Below are positions 55,088 to 64,000 of a stretch of DNA of 64,000 nt, in pieces; within the stretch, counting starts at the first letter, position 1; each line of letters starts with the position of its first letter. The position numbers and the translations under genes are program-made. Location: positions 1 to 64,000 of the forward strand of contig WFXD01000003.1 in NCBI GenBank assembly GCA_015490795.1, written 5' to 3'. The notes beneath the pieces are model-generated. The model searched no databases. It was not told the DNA's origin and saw nothing but the letters and a program-made list of their open reading frames with translations. The stretch is from Gammaproteobacteria bacterium. GTDB lineage: Bacteria; Pseudomonadota; Gammaproteobacteria; Chromatiales; Chromatiaceae.

Positions 55088-56170
55088 CTATTTGGACATA
55101 TTATCCAGAATGGCGCTCTTTACCGCTTCCAGCTCGGCATCCACTGTGATCATGGAGCCGGAGCACTGCCTGATAGCGGTATCAGGATCTTTCAGGCCAT
55201 GCCCGGTCAATGTGCAGACGATCTTGCTCCCTTCCGGGATTTTGCCGCTCTTTATGTCACGCATGGCGCCTGCCAGGGAGGTGGCCGATGCCGGCTCGCA
55301 AAAGATGCCCTCATGTTGTGCCAGCATCTTCTGCGCCGCAAGGATCTCATCATCTGAGCACTCATCGAACCAGCCGCCTGATTCATCTTTCACCTTCCAG
55401 GCGTTTTCCCAGGATTGCGGATGGCCGATGCGGATGGCGGTTGCCACAGTCTCGGGGTTATCCACCATCTCGCCACGCATGAACGGGGCCGAGCCATCGG
55501 CCTGATAGCCGACCATGACAGGGGCGTTATTGACGATGCCATGCTCTCTGTATTCGCAGTATCCCATCCAGTGCGCGGTGATATTGCCTGCATTACCCAC
55601 CGGCAGGCAGTGGTAGTCCGGGGCGCACTCCAGCTCTTCCATGATCTCGAAGGCGGCGCTCTTCTGGCCTTGCAGGCGAAAGGGGTTGATGGAGTTCACA
55701 ATCGTCACCGGCGCATGTTCTGCAACATCCTTCACCAGCTGCATGCCGGCATCGAAGTTGCCTTTGATCTGGATTACGACAGCGCCATGCATCATTGCCT
55801 GTGCCAGTTTGCCCAGCGCAATCTTGCCGTCGGGGATCAGCACAAAGGCGGTGATGCCTGCGCGTGCTGCATAGGCGGCGGCCGAGGCGGAGGTGTTGCC
55901 GGTCGAGGCGCAGATAATCGCTTTGCTGCCCGCCTCTACCGCCTTGGTCACCGCCATGGTCATGCCGCGATCCTTGAACGAGCCGGTGGGGTTCAACCCC
56001 TCGTATTTGACATAGATATCAACCTCTTTACCGATCAGGCCGGGGATGTTGCTGAGCCGGATAAGCGGCGTATTCCCCTCACCCAGGCTGATAAGGCGGG
56101 TATCGTCATGCACCGGCAGGCGGTCGCGGTATTTATTGATCAGGCCGGTGTAACGGGTTCTAAATGGCAT
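55088..56170 (-). CDS. thrC: Threonine synthase
   Basis: 360 residues from the ATG at 56170 (the frame opens at a TTG four codons earlier). It is of the shorter type, with PLP-binding Lys66 in T-G-S-F-K-D-R-G and the phosphate loop in G-N-A-G-N. It turns O-phosphohomoserine into threonine. It follows hom after 35 bases, so both lie in one operon; no thrB (homoserine kinase) is present between them. Confidence 0.94.
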   Translation of the reverse strand: MPFRTRYTGLINKYRDRLPVHDDTRLISLGEGNTPLIRLSNIPGLIGKEVDIYVKYEGLNPTGSFKDRGMTMAVTKAVEAGSKAIICASTGNTSASAAAYAARAGITAFVLIPDGKIALGKLAQAMMHGAVVIQIKGNFDAGMQLVKDVAEHAPVTIVNSINPFRLQGQKSAAFEIMEELECAPDYHCLPVGNAGNITAHWMGYCEYREHGIVNNAPVMVGYQADGSAPFMRGEMVDNPETVATAIRIGHPQSWENAWKVKDESGGWFDECSDDEILAAQKMLAQHEGIFCEPASATSLAGAMRDIKSGKIPEGSKIVCTLTGHGLKDPDTAIRQCSGSMITVDAELEAVKSAILDNMSK

Positions 56171-56205
56171 GGCGGTTCTCAAATTCTGTTTGGTGATTGA
56201 ATAGA

Positions 56206-57519
56206 TTAGCCGTCAAGCGGCTCCATCCGAATGCGCGTCAGCTCTCCACGGATGCTCTCCAGTGCTTCGATCTTTTGGATGGCGGCATTCATCTGTCTCT
56301 CCAGCACGCTGTGGGTCAGCATAATGAGCGGCACATGCGTCTCGCCGGCCACAGGCTCCCGCTGCTGCATCGCCTCGATGCTGATGCCGGCCTCGCCCAG
56401 GATGCCGGCAACCTGCGCCAGAACCCCTGGTCGATCCGCCGCCTTCATGCGCAGATAGTAGGCGGTGACCACATCCTCCATCCCCAGCACCGGCAGATCA
56501 GAGAGCTCATCCGGCTGAAAGGCCAGGTGCGGCACGCGGTTTTCAGGGTCGCTCGTCAATGCCCGCACCACGTCCACTACATCGGCAACCACGGCCGAGG
56601 CGGTCGGTTCCGCGCCCGCGCCCGCGCCATAGTAGAGTGTGGGGCCTACCGCATCCCCCTGAACCAGTACTGCATTCATCACCCCATCCACATTGGCGAT
56701 CAGTCTGCGCTCTGGAATCAGGGTGGGATGTACCCGCAGCTCCACGCCCTTATCTGTCTTGCGCGCTATCCCCAGATGTTTGATGCGGTAACCCAGCTCG
56801 CCCGCATAGATCACATCCTGCTGTTCGATCCGGGAGATCCCTTCGGTGTAGGTCTTATCAAACTGTAGCGGGATACCAAAGGCCAGAGAGCCAAGGATGG
56901 TCAGTTTGTGCGCGGCATCTATACCCTCTATATCAAAGGTGGGATCAGCCTCGGCATAGCCCAGCGCCTGAGCCTCGGCCAGCACATCCTCGAAATCCCT
57001 GCCCTTATCCCGCATCTCGGAGAGAATAAAGTTGCCGGTGCCGTTGATGATGCCAGCAACCCACTCGATCTGGTTGGCTGCCAGCCCTTCTCGGACGGCC
57101 TTGATGATCGGAATGCCGCCTGCCACGCCCGCCTCAAAGGCCACGGTGACGCCCTTTCTCTGCGCCGCCGCAAAGATCTCATTGCCATGCAGCGCAATCA
57201 GTGCCTTATTGGCGGTAACCACATGCTTGCCGTTCTCGATCGCCTTGAGCACCAGCTCACGAGCCGGTGAATAACCGCCGATCAGTTCAATAATGATCTC
57301 CAGCTCCGGGTTTTCGACCAGGGCAAAGGCATCATCGAGCACCTCGATATGCGCTATCCCCGGCACACTCTCAGGGTCATATTCACGGGCGGCTGCCTGG
57401 GCAACCTGGATCTCGCGACCGGCCCGCCTGGCAATCTCGTTGGCATTTTTAAGCAGCACGCGAAAGGTGCCGCCACCCACGGTGCCCAGCCCCATCAACC
57501 CAACCTTGACTGGCTTCAC
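56206..57519 (-). CDS. hom: Homoserine dehydrogenase
   Basis: 437 residues from the GTG at 57519, which has GGGGAG seven bases upstream; a GTG five codons earlier is in the RBS itself. The NAD(P) motif G-L-G-T-V-G-G-G begins near residue 10, the catalytic domain has G-I-I-N-G-T-G-N and K-T-Y-T-E-G, and an ACT domain at about 355-435 gives threonine feedback control. It is monofunctional, not fused to aspartokinase. It lies between the aminotransferase gene and thrC. Confidence 0.95.
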   Translation of the reverse strand: MKPVKVGLMGLGTVGGGTFRVLLKNANEIARRAGREIQVAQAAAREYDPESVPGIAHIEVLDDAFALVENPELEIIIELIGGYSPARELVLKAIENGKHVVTANKALIALHGNEIFAAAQRKGVTVAFEAGVAGGIPIIKAVREGLAANQIEWVAGIINGTGNFILSEMRDKGRDFEDVLAEAQALGYAEADPTFDIEGIDAAHKLTILGSLAFGIPLQFDKTYTEGISRIEQQDVIYAGELGYRIKHLGIARKTDKGVELRVHPTLIPERRLIANVDGVMNAVLVQGDAVGPTLYYGAGAGAEPTASAVVADVVDVVRALTSDPENRVPHLAFQPDELSDLPVLGMEDVVTAYYLRMKAADRPGVLAQVAGILGEAGISIEAMQQREPVAGETHVPLIMLTHSVLERQMNAAIQKIEALESIRGELTRIRMEPLDG

Positions 57520-57552
57520 TCTTCTTCTCCCCACATTTTTTGTTTATTCACT

Positions 57553-58761
57553 CTACTCAATATCCAGCAGGCCATCCTGGCGAAACATATCCCGAACGCC
57601 GCGCACAGCCTGGCGGGTACGATGTTCGTTCTCGATCAGGCCAAAGCGCACATGGTCATCGCCGTGCTCTCCAAAACCGATGCCGGGCGAGACGGCAACC
57701 CTGGCATCCTTTAACAGCTTTTTGGAAAACTCCAGCGAACCCATCTCTCTGTACGGTTCAGGGATGGGCGCCCAGACAAACATGGTCGCCCTGGGTCGCT
57801 CAACCGGCCAGCCTATGGCCGTCAGCCCATCACAGAGTACATTGCGCCTTAGTTCATACATGTCGCAGATCTCTTTTACGCACTCCTGCGGCCCCTCCAG
57901 TGCGGTAATCGCCGCCACCTGGATGGGGGTAAACATGCCGTAGTCCAGGTAGGATTTGATACGTGCAAGCGCCGCTATCAGGGTTCTGTTGCCACACATG
58001 AAGCCGACACGCCAACCCGGCATGTTGTAACTTTTGGAGAGCGAAAACGATTCGACTGCAATCTCTTCTGCACCCGGTATTTCAAGGATTGAAGGGGCTT
58101 TGTAGCCGTCGAATACAATGTCTGCATAGGCCAGATCATGGATGACCCAGATATTATGCTCACGGGCAATCTTGACGATCTTCTCAAAGAAATCCAGCTC
58201 CACACACTGGGTTGTGGGGTTGCCAGGAAAGTTTAGTACCAGCATCTTCGGGCGTGGCCAGGAGTCGGTGATCGCCTCCTCCAGCTTGGCGAAGAAATCT
58301 ACGCCGGGCACCATCGGCACATGACGAATGTCCGCCCCGGCAATCACAAAGCCGTAAGGGTGAATCGGATAGGCCGGGTTCGGCACCAGCACAGAGTCAC
58401 CTGGCCCCATCGTGGCCAGGGCCAGGTGCGCCAGCCCCTCTTTGGAGCCGATGGTGACGATGGCCTGTGTCTCTGGATCAAGCTGCACATCGTAGCGATC
58501 CATGTACCAGTTGCAGATCGCCCGGCGCAGGCGGGGGATACCCCGCGACATGGAGTAGCGATGGGTATCCTTTCGATTCGCCACCTCGGTCAGCTTGTCG
58601 ACAATGTGCTGGGGTGTTGGCTGATCCGGATTGCCCATGCCGAAGTCGATAATATCCTCCCCCCGGGCGCGGGCTGCTGCCTTCAGCTCATTGACAATAT
58701 TGAAGACATAGGGCGGCAAGCGATTGATTCTGCGAAACTCTTCCATATCCGGTGTTGGCAC
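57553..58761 (-). CDS. Class I/II aminotransferase, AlaC-like
   Basis: 402 residues from the GTG at 58761 with GAGG upstream; an ATG at 58746 is possible. The PLP-binding [12 protein letters not shown] block and N-P-T-T-Q are clear. Its N-terminus [10 protein letters not shown] matches the glutamate-pyruvate transaminase AlaC, found upstream of hom in many proteobacteria. It precedes hom by 33 bases, so alaC-hom-thrC form an operon. Confidence 0.9.
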   Translation of the reverse strand: MPTPDMEEFRRINRLPPYVFNIVNELKAAARARGEDIIDFGMGNPDQPTPQHIVDKLTEVANRKDTHRYSMSRGIPRLRRAICNWYMDRYDVQLDPETQAIVTIGSKEGLAHLALATMGPGDSVLVPNPAYPIHPYGFVIAGADIRHVPMVPGVDFFAKLEEAITDSWPRPKMLVLNFPGNPTTQCVELDFFEKIVKIAREHNIWVIHDLAYADIVFDGYKAPSILEIPGAEEIAVESFSLSKSYNMPGWRVGFMCGNRTLIAALARIKSYLDYGMFTPIQVAAITALEGPQECVKEICDMYELRRNVLCDGLTAIGWPVERPRATMFVWAPIPEPYREMGSLEFSKKLLKDARVAVSPGIGFGEHGDDHVRFGLIENEHRTRQAVRGVRDMFRQDGLLDIE

Positions 58762-58923
58762 AGGAACCTCTATAATGCTTAAAGATGACGGCGAAAAAAC
58801 GCGAACAGTACCGCAAAAGCAGGTAAAATGTCAATAAAATTAGACGGATAGAGGGTCAGATACCGAGGCGATTCCAGCAGCATCTGCTTGTCAGAAATGG
58901 CCATTAGCTGCTATGTTGCCGCG

Positions 58924-59295
58924 ATGAATATCTCACTCGCCGCCACCCATCAGAAGTTTGCCATTCGAGCCTACGAGAAGGGCCAGCTGATTATCAATGA
59001 GCAGGCCTACCGCAAAAACCTGATCATCATGCCGGAGCAGCTAATACCCGACTGGCGGCCTCAGTCGGTTGAGGATTTAACAGCAGCAGACTTTGATGAG
59101 CTGTTGGCGCTCAGGCCCGGCATGATTATTCTGGGCACAGGAGAGAGGCAGATCTTCCCTTCCGCTGCGCTCTATGCCGAAGCGATAAACGCGGGCATCG
59201 GGGTGGAGGTCATGAACACCCCCGCAGCCTGCAGAACCTACAACATTCTGATGTCCGAGGGGCGCTCAATAGCAGCAGCGATTATGATGCTTTGA
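58924..59295 (+). CDS. Mth938-like (Xcc1710/DUF498) domain protein
   Basis: 123 residues from the ATG at 58924; an upstream start at 58888 gives a poor N-terminus. The fold is shown by L-I-I-M-P-E-Q-L, G-M-I-I-L-G-T-G, and the end V-M-N-T-P-A-A-C-R-T-Y-N-I-L. The human homologue NDUFAF3 is a complex I assembly factor; the bacterial role is unknown. It overlaps the convergent membrane-protein gene by 14 bases. Confidence 0.85.
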   Translation: MNISLAATHQKFAIRAYEKGQLIINEQAYRKNLIIMPEQLIPDWRPQSVEDLTAADFDELLALRPGMIILGTGERQIFPSAALYAEAINAGIGVEVMNTPAACRTYNILMSEGRSIAAAIMML

Positions 59296-59797
59296 TCGAA
59301 ACCGTATCTGGCTTCGGAAATATTTCAACAATGCTGGCGGAAATCTTCCCTTGCGTTGCCTGATGCATGGCGTCGATCTCCATCATAATAAGCACCAGAA
59401 CAGTCACCATTACAGGCAGTATGCCCATGCCACCAACCATTGCCTTGACAGCGATATCCATTAGCCCCAGATAGGTATATGCCACCCAGCCCAAAACAGC
59501 TACAGCCAGCAGGAAAAACATTACGCCCAGTAAAATCCGGGAGCGTTTCACAGCCAGCTGCCAATGACACATGACAAACCATGGCCCTTCTGAAGATACG
59601 CGCTTCGCGCGCCAGAAGGTGTAGAAAATCGTCACCAAAGAGAGCACTGGAACCATTGCCAGGGGCTGCCAATAGTCACCGGCTACGCCCAATGCGGACA
59701 CAAACCACAGAATATGGTTGCCAATGAGATTGGTTAAAAATATCTCGTGCGGTATTTTGGCCTTATGGCGGTCTGCTTCCGACACATCATATTCCAT
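59282..59797 (-). CDS. Inner-membrane protein of unknown function
   Basis: 171 residues with four hydrophobic helices (about 26-45, 47-64, 88-112 and 117-140) and short charged ends. I recognise no domain. It lies between the Mth938-like gene and the peroxiredoxin gene and reads alone. The RBS is weak. Confidence 0.6.
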   Translation of the reverse strand: MEYDVSEADRHKAKIPHEIFLTNLIGNHILWFVSALGVAGDYWQPLAMVPVLSLVTIFYTFWRAKRVSSEGPWFVMCHWQLAVKRSRILLGVMFFLLAVAVLGWVAYTYLGLMDIAVKAMVGGMGILPVMVTVLVLIMMEIDAMHQATQGKISASIVEIFPKPDTVSIKAS

Positions 59798-59857
59798 GAA
59801 AGTTATACCGTAGTTAGGGTTTGGTGATCTATTTCACTGCCGCAGCATCTGAAATCA

Positions 59858-59880
59858 GGGGGGGCAACGTTCGCCCCCCC
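59858..59880. terminator. Very GC-rich hairpin after the peroxiredoxin gene
   Basis: Seven G bases then C (59858-59865) pair with G then seven C bases (59873-59880) around a seven-base loop. It would end leftward transcription of the peroxiredoxin gene, whose stop is 29 bases away. Confidence 0.65.
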
Positions 59881-59908
59881 TTGACTTGCAGCAGTCAGCG
59901 CCTGCTTG

Positions 59909-60505
59909 CTACAGATCTTCAGCATGCTCAGCCAGATAGGAGGCGACACCTTCACCAGAAGGCTTCATCCCTGCATTGCCTTTCTGCCAGCCTGCGGGGC
60001 AGACCTCACCATGCTCCTCCGTAAACTGCAGTGCATCCACCATGCGCAGCATCTCGTCTACATTGCGCCCCAGCGGCAGATCGTTGACCACCTGATGCCT
60101 GACCACGCCCTCTTTATCAATCAGAAAAGAGCCTCGCAGTGCGACGGCATCGTTCACCAGCACATCATAGTTGCGCGCAATTGATTTGGTGATGTCGGCA
60201 ACCAATGGGTACTGGATATTCCCGATACCGCCGTTATTTACATCGGTATTCTTCCAGGCCAGGTGCGAAAAGTGGGAGTCCACAGAGATGCCGATAACCT
60301 CAACGCCACGATCCTTGAACTCCTGCAGGCGGTGGCTGAAGGCGATCAGTTCAGAGGGGCAGACAAAGGTGAAGTCCAGCGGGTAGAAAAACAGAACGAC
60401 ATACTGCCCTTTGTAGTCCGACAGTGTGAGATCCTTGAATGTGTTATCAGGCATTACCGCCTGAGCTGTGAAATCCGGGGCGGGCTGAGTAACAAGTACG
60501 CTCAT
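59909..60505 (-). CDS. 2-Cys peroxiredoxin (AhpC/Prx1 type)
   Basis: 198 residues. Peroxidatic Cys49 lies in F-T-F-V-C-P-S-E, resolving Cys169 in E-V-C-P-A-G-W; the G-G-I-G motif (92-95) of overoxidation-sensitive peroxiredoxins is present. It reduces hydrogen peroxide and organic peroxides with thioredoxin or similar donors. A AGGAAA is before the ATG. The divergent gene 100 bases away encodes an XRE-cupin regulator. Confidence 0.95.
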   Translation of the reverse strand: MSVLVTQPAPDFTAQAVMPDNTFKDLTLSDYKGQYVVLFFYPLDFTFVCPSELIAFSHRLQEFKDRGVEVIGISVDSHFSHLAWKNTDVNNGGIGNIQYPLVADITKSIARNYDVLVNDAVALRGSFLIDKEGVVRHQVVNDLPLGRNVDEMLRMVDALQFTEEHGEVCPAGWQKGNAGMKPSGEGVASYLAEHAEDL

Positions 60506-60605
60506 GACATTTCCTCCAAACAGGTAGATATTTCCAGGGACAGCGGTTACAATATGGCAACATTATTGATGATAGCAAATCAAGAGTCAAGGGGCATTTC
60601 ACAAT

Positions 60606-61154
60606 ATGATCACCAATTTAGCCGGCACACAAATCAGGGCCATCAGGGCCAGTCGCAACCTGACACAGCAGCAGCTTGCTGATCTGGCCAAAATACCGCG
60701 CGCAACCCTGGCAAGCGTAGAGAGGGACGATGGCAACCCGAGTCTTGCCGTGGTTTTCAAGATCGCTTTGGCATTGGGAACAACCGTTGATGACCTCATT
60801 ATAGAGGAGCACCAGCGGGTACAGGCGATACCAAAGGCCGGTATGCCCAGATCAAAATCAGAAGATGGCAGCTACAGTGCAACCGTTGTCTCTCCCCTCG
60901 ATTCAAAACATCTGCTACAGCTGGTTTTTACCCTGGAACCCGAAGGTGCCTATGAGGGCAAACCCCACCCCCCTGGCAGTGAGGAGTATCTGCATATAAT
61001 AAAGGGCGAGGTTATCCTTAAGGTGGCAGGTGAAAACATACATCTGAAGTGTGGCGACAGCGCGCGATTTGGTGGCAACGTGCACCATATCTACCAAAAC
61101 CCTGCGAAAAGCACTGCCATAGGGTTTGTCACTATTCTGGAAAAACAGCTTTAG
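60606..61154 (+). CDS. XRE-family regulator with cupin domain
   Basis: 182 residues. An N-terminal helix-turn-helix (about 8-62, L-T-Q-Q-Q-L-A-D-L-A-K-I-P-R-A-T-L) is followed by a cupin barrel (95-180) with the G-S-E-E-Y-L-H-I-I-K-G-E motif for metal or ligand binding. Such proteins control transport and metabolism in response to small molecules or stress. It may control the divergent peroxiredoxin gene or itself. The arsC-like gene follows after 11 bases. Confidence 0.88.
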   Translation: MITNLAGTQIRAIRASRNLTQQQLADLAKIPRATLASVERDDGNPSLAVVFKIALALGTTVDDLIIEEHQRVQAIPKAGMPRSKSEDGSYSATVVSPLDSKHLLQLVFTLEPEGAYEGKPHPPGSEEYLHIIKGEVILKVAGENIHLKCGDSARFGGNVHHIYQNPAKSTAIGFVTILEKQL

Positions 61155-61165
61155 GGAGGCTCAAG

Positions 61166-61522
61166 ATGAACGAAAACAGCCCGGAGATCACCCTCTATCA
61201 CAACCCGAAATGCTCGAAATCAAGGCAGACCCTGGCGCTGATCGAAGAGAAAAACCCTACCGTGATTGAGTATCTGAAAACACCACCAACCCCAAAGCAG
61301 CTCGGGCAGATCCTCAACATGCTGGGGCTGCAACCCAGAGAGCTCATGCGAAAAAGGGAGCAGGTCTACACGGATCTCCACCTCGATAATGAAGCCCTCT
61401 CCAGGGAGGCGCTGATCAATATCATGGTAGAGAACCCCATTTTAATCGAGCGCCCCATTGTTGTTGCCAACAACACAGCACGAATCGGCAGACCCCCTGA
61501 GGCGGTGCTGGAGATAATATAA
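61166..61522 (+). CDS. Arsenate reductase (ArsC)-family protein
   Basis: 118 residues from the ATG at 61166 with GGGAGG upstream. The thioredoxin-like fold has Cys16 in H-N-P-K-C-S-K-S-R, the ERPI-V block (E-R-P-I-V-V) and R-I-G-R-P-P at the end. This fits glutaredoxin-linked ArsC (YfgD type). With no arsB or arsR near, it may not serve arsenate resistance. It is probably in one transcript with the XRE-cupin gene. Confidence 0.88.
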   Translation: MNENSPEITLYHNPKCSKSRQTLALIEEKNPTVIEYLKTPPTPKQLGQILNMLGLQPRELMRKREQVYTDLHLDNEALSREALINIMVENPILIERPIVVANNTARIGRPPEAVLEII

Positions 61523-61535
61523 TTACCTTGGCAGA

Positions 61536-62132
61536 TCACGGGTAACAGCGCAGCAGGCCAACCAGCACCCCCTGCACCGCTATCCGTTCAGCGGCGTAGA
61601 TCAGCGGCGGCATTTCAGGGTTTTCTGCGATCAGCTCAACGCAGCCGTCCTGCCGGGTCTTCAGGCGTTTGAGCGTCGCCTCTTCACCATCAATCAGCGC
61701 CACCACAATCTCCCCGTCATCAGCGTGCCCCCGCTGTTCGATAATGACCGTATCACCATCCTGGATACCCGCATCGATCATAGAGTCACCCTTTACCCGA
61801 AGCGCATAGCGGTCTGCCCCCAGCAGCTCACCCAGATTCAGCACATCCTGACCGGGAATGGCCTCAATCGGCTGGCCGGCGGCAATACACCCCATAAGCG
61901 GCATACTCAACATATCAGCCCGCTCCTCCTCCACCAGCTCAAGCCCCCGCTGCCGTCCCGGATGCAAGATAAGGTGGCCCGCATCCGCCAGCGCCTGCAC
62001 ATAACGGTGCGCCACACCCTTGGAGCGAATACCAATACCGTGAGCAATCTCGGTCAGACTGGGGGCATGCTGGTGAGTGGCGATAAAGTGCCGAATGAAG
62101 TTGAGCGTTTGCAGTTGACGCGGGGTAAGCAT
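61536..62132 (-). CDS. lexA: LexA-type SOS repressor with unusual DNA-binding helix
   Basis: 198 residues from the second of two ATGs (62132), six bases after AAGGAG; the first at 62135 is too close. The winged helix (1-65) is followed by the self-cleaving domain with cut site Ala85-Gly86, nucleophile Ser117 (G-D-S-M) and Lys155. The recognition helix reads S-K-G-V-A-H-R-Y-V-Q where E. coli has S-P-N-A-A-E-E-H-L-K, so the operator should differ; no CTGT-N8-ACAG is found nearby. Alternative: a LexA-like paralogue or UmuD-like repressor. Confidence 0.85.
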   Translation of the reverse strand: MLTPRQLQTLNFIRHFIATHQHAPSLTEIAHGIGIRSKGVAHRYVQALADAGHLILHPGRQRGLELVEEERADMLSMPLMGCIAAGQPIEAIPGQDVLNLGELLGADRYALRVKGDSMIDAGIQDGDTVIIEQRGHADDGEIVVALIDGEEATLKRLKTRQDGCVELIAENPEMPPLIYAAERIAVQGVLVGLLRCYP

Positions 62133-62351
62133 CATGTTCTCCTTGGGTTCTCATTGCAGAATAGAGAAGATCCAGCAAACTATCAACTGTTTTTCGGGCA
62201 ATCCCTGGCGATTATAGAGATAAAGAAATCCGGATAGATGACGACACTTTGGGCATAGGCAATATTTGATCCGTTCACTGAATTGATTTAATAATGCAAA
62301 GAGACAGCACCTTGCACCAGAAAAAACCTCATTTGGGTGAGCCAACAACCA

Positions 62352-64000
62352 ATGCCTTTATCGATACCAGATGCTCACACCTATGCGGTCCTTGTACTGA
62401 TTGGCGTTGCACTGTTCCTTTTTACCCGCGACCGCATCCCGCTTGAAACCTCCTCCCTGCTGGTTTTAATCGCACTGGTCGTCGGGTTTGAGGTATTTCC
62501 CTACCAGCGCAACGGCCTTGAACTGCATCCGGAAGAGCTGTTCCTCGGATTTGGCCATGAGGCGCTGGTCGTCATCTGCTCACTGATGATCCTCAGCCGC
62601 GGGCTGGAGACCACCGGCGCACTGCGCCCACTGGCCTCGATGCTCTCTCAAATCTGGATAGCCTTCCCCATGCTTTCGCTACTGCTGACACTGTTCATTG
62701 CAGCAGTACTCAGCGGCTTTCTTAACAATACACCCATCGTCGTGATGCTGCTCCCAATACTGATCAGCGCATCGCTGCGCAGCAAACAACCGGCCTCAGG
62801 CATCCTGATGCCGATGGGGTTCGCCACACTGGTGGGCGGCATGGGCACCCCCATTGGCACGTCAACCAACCTGCTGGTGGTCGCCATTGCCGCAGATCTC
62901 GGGCTAAAACAGTTTGGCATGTTTGACTTTGTCATACCTGCTGCCATTGCCGCCAGCATTGCCATCATCTACCTGTGGCTCATTGCACCCCGCCTGCTGC
63001 CCGAACGGAAACCCCTGCTGGCCGACACCTCTCCACGCATTTTTGAGGCACTGCTGCACATTGACGAAGAGAGCTTCGCCAATGGCAAGACATTGACCGA
63101 CATCCTGATAAAAACAAACCGGGAGATGAAGGTTGAGGCCATCTACCGGGGCGAGGGGCTGCGGGTAAGCCGGCTGCCAACCGCAGTAATCCGCGAGGGT
63201 GACCGTCTGCTGGTGAGCGATACCCCGGAAAACCTGAAGGATTACGAGCACCTGCTGGGGGCAAAACTCTACAATGTCTCAAATATCGAAACCCCCGTCA
63301 GCGATGAAAACCCGCTCTCGGCCGAAGGGCAGCAGCTGACTGAAATTGTAGTCACAGAGCACTCTCCCCTCTATCGCAAGACCCTCAGGGATGCCCGTTT
63401 CGCCGAGCGCTACGGCCTGGTCATTTTGGGTTTGAACCGACCCGGCGGCGTCTTATTGCGGGGCCGGGACATCAGCGACACTGAACTTCAACTTGGAGAT
63501 GTGCTGCTCGCACAGGGGGCAGCCGAAAGTCTTAAAACGCTCAAAAACAGTGGTGATGTCCTGGTGCTCGATGCAACCGTGGATCTGCCGCATACCGACA
63601 AAGCCCCGCTTGCGCTTTCCATTATGCTGATGGTCGTTGGATTGGCCGCATTCGGTATTGCCCCCATCACCGTTACGGCACTGGCTGGAATGGGGTTGAT
63701 GCTGGTGACGAAATGTCTGAGCTGGGATGATGCCGCCGATGCGCTCAGCACCCCGATCATATTGATCGTTGCCGTCAGTCTGGCGCTCGGCCTTGCGCTG
63801 ACCCGGACAGGCGGTGCCGATTTCCTGGCTCAGGGCTATGTCTCACTGGTTGTTGACTGGCCACCGGCGATGATCATGAGCGGCCTGATGCTGCTGATGG
63901 CCATTCTCACCAATATCGTATCAAACAATGCCGCTGCGGTGATCGGCACCCCCATCGCCATCAGCATTGCACAGGGGCTTGGGCTGTCACCCGAGGCCTT
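62352..64000 (+). CDS. SLC13/DASS-type transporter with RCK_C domains (3' end outside window)
   Basis: At least 549 codons from the ATG at 62352, open at the window edge. N-terminal helices include the re-entrant N-N-T-P-I-V and G-T-P-I-G-T-S-T-N motifs; then two TrkA-C-like domains (about 225-300 and 315-400) which occur within the loop of anion or sulfate transporters; then the second membrane half with S-N-N-A-A-A. This layout is that of sodium-coupled sulfate or dicarboxylate carriers. RBS GGTGAG is weak. The gap to lexA (220 bases) shows no clear site. Confidence 0.88.
   Translation, partial: MPLSIPDAHTYAVLVLIGVALFLFTRDRIPLETSSLLVLIALVVGFEVFPYQRNGLELHPEELFLGFGHEALVVICSLMILSRGLETTGALRPLASMLSQIWIAFPMLSLLLTLFIAAVLSGFLNNTPIVVMLLPILISASLRSKQPASGILMPMGFATLVGGMGTPIGTSTNLLVVAIAADLGLKQFGMFDFVIPAAIAASIAIIYLWLIAPRLLPERKPLLADTSPRIFEALLHIDEESFANGKTLTDILIKTNREMKVEAIYRGEGLRVSRLPTAVIREGDRLLVSDTPENLKDYEHLLGAKLYNVSNIETPVSDENPLSAEGQQLTEIVVTEHSPLYRKTLRDARFAERYGLVILGLNRPGGVLLRGRDISDTELQLGDVLLAQGAAESLKTLKNSGDVLVLDATVDLPHTDKAPLALSIMLMVVGLAAFGIAPITVTALAGMGLMLVTKCLSWDDAADALSTPIILIVAVSLALGLALTRTGGADFLAQGYVSLVVDWPPAMIMSGLMLLMAILTNIVSNNAAAVIGTPIAISIAQGLGLSPEA

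Noticed and set aside
57520-57552. Riboswitch or leader peptide before hom/thrC
   Set aside because: The gap to the upstream aminotransferase gene is only 33 bases, too short for either.

Overview
The window is a contiguous piece of a gammaproteobacterial chromosome. The evidence is the gene order tRNA-Leu / tig-clpP-clpX-lon-hupB / tRNA-Val-tRNA-Asp / ppiD, the divergent uvrA and yajR-like-ssb pair, mpl-ubiX, rnd, trmO and a RpfE-type protein. Every main reading frame is long, intact and evenly coded. There is no rRNA, no prophage and no CRISPR array. A 4Fe-4S-type APS reductase, an APS kinase and a haem-containing chemoreceptor would fit a free-living or symbiotic sulfur-oxidising relative of the Chromatiales, but that is inference; the sequence shows no dissimilatory sulfur gene.

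Layout. 1-4.6 kb: tail of an RND efflux adaptor, its permease, and a convergent CPBP membrane protease. 4.8-14.6 kb: housekeeping protein quality control (trigger factor, ClpP, ClpX, Lon, HU, PpiD) with three tRNA genes, then fabI. 14.7-20.6 kb: a peptide-type solute-binding lipoprotein with one permease, then cysC, an APS reductase and a sugar epimerase, then an orphan yidD. 20.6-21.25 kb: the longest non-coding stretch, holding two abutting MITE-like palindromes that share CTAG ends and a pair of 19-bp repeats. 21.25-30.1 kb (minus strand): a glyoxalase-II-like hydrolase, then a PrkA/YeaH/SpoVR locus with two different PrkA-type kinases and a DUF559 nuclease gene with a large palindrome lodged between the first kinase and yeaH. 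30.3-33 kb: a DUF4124 protein and a chemoreceptor in which a c-type haem domain sits inside a PilJ-like sensor domain. 33.1-36.2 kb: HAD phosphatase, DRE-TIM aldolase, TrpD2 and a thioredoxin-like ferredoxin. 36.3-41.3 kb: uvrA, yajR-like MFS, ssb with 21-bp repeats. 41.4-44.8 kb: the four dTDP-L-rhamnose genes rfbBACD, tightly overlapping. 44.8-48.6 kb: rnd, mpl, ubiX. 48.6-52 kb: a glutamine amidotransferase-like protein that lacks its catalytic cysteine, a small zinc-ribbon-like protein, and a three-gene overlapping operon (glycosyltransferase, nucleosidase-fold protein, SDR). 52-64 kb: trmO, SirB-like protein, a two-repeat PilJ periplasmic protein, RpfE-type protein, thrC, hom, an alaC-type aminotransferase, an Mth938-fold protein, peroxiredoxin with a divergent XRE-cupin regulator, arsC-like, an unusual lexA, and the start of an SLC13-type transporter that runs off the end.

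The strongest candidates for new biology are the double-PrkA locus, the split PilJ/haem chemoreceptor, the ssb repeat that recurs in another frame after the stop codon, and the pseudo-amidotransferase. Starts were moved inward wherever the longest frame began at a TTG or lacked a ribosome binding site; such choices are stated in each entry.
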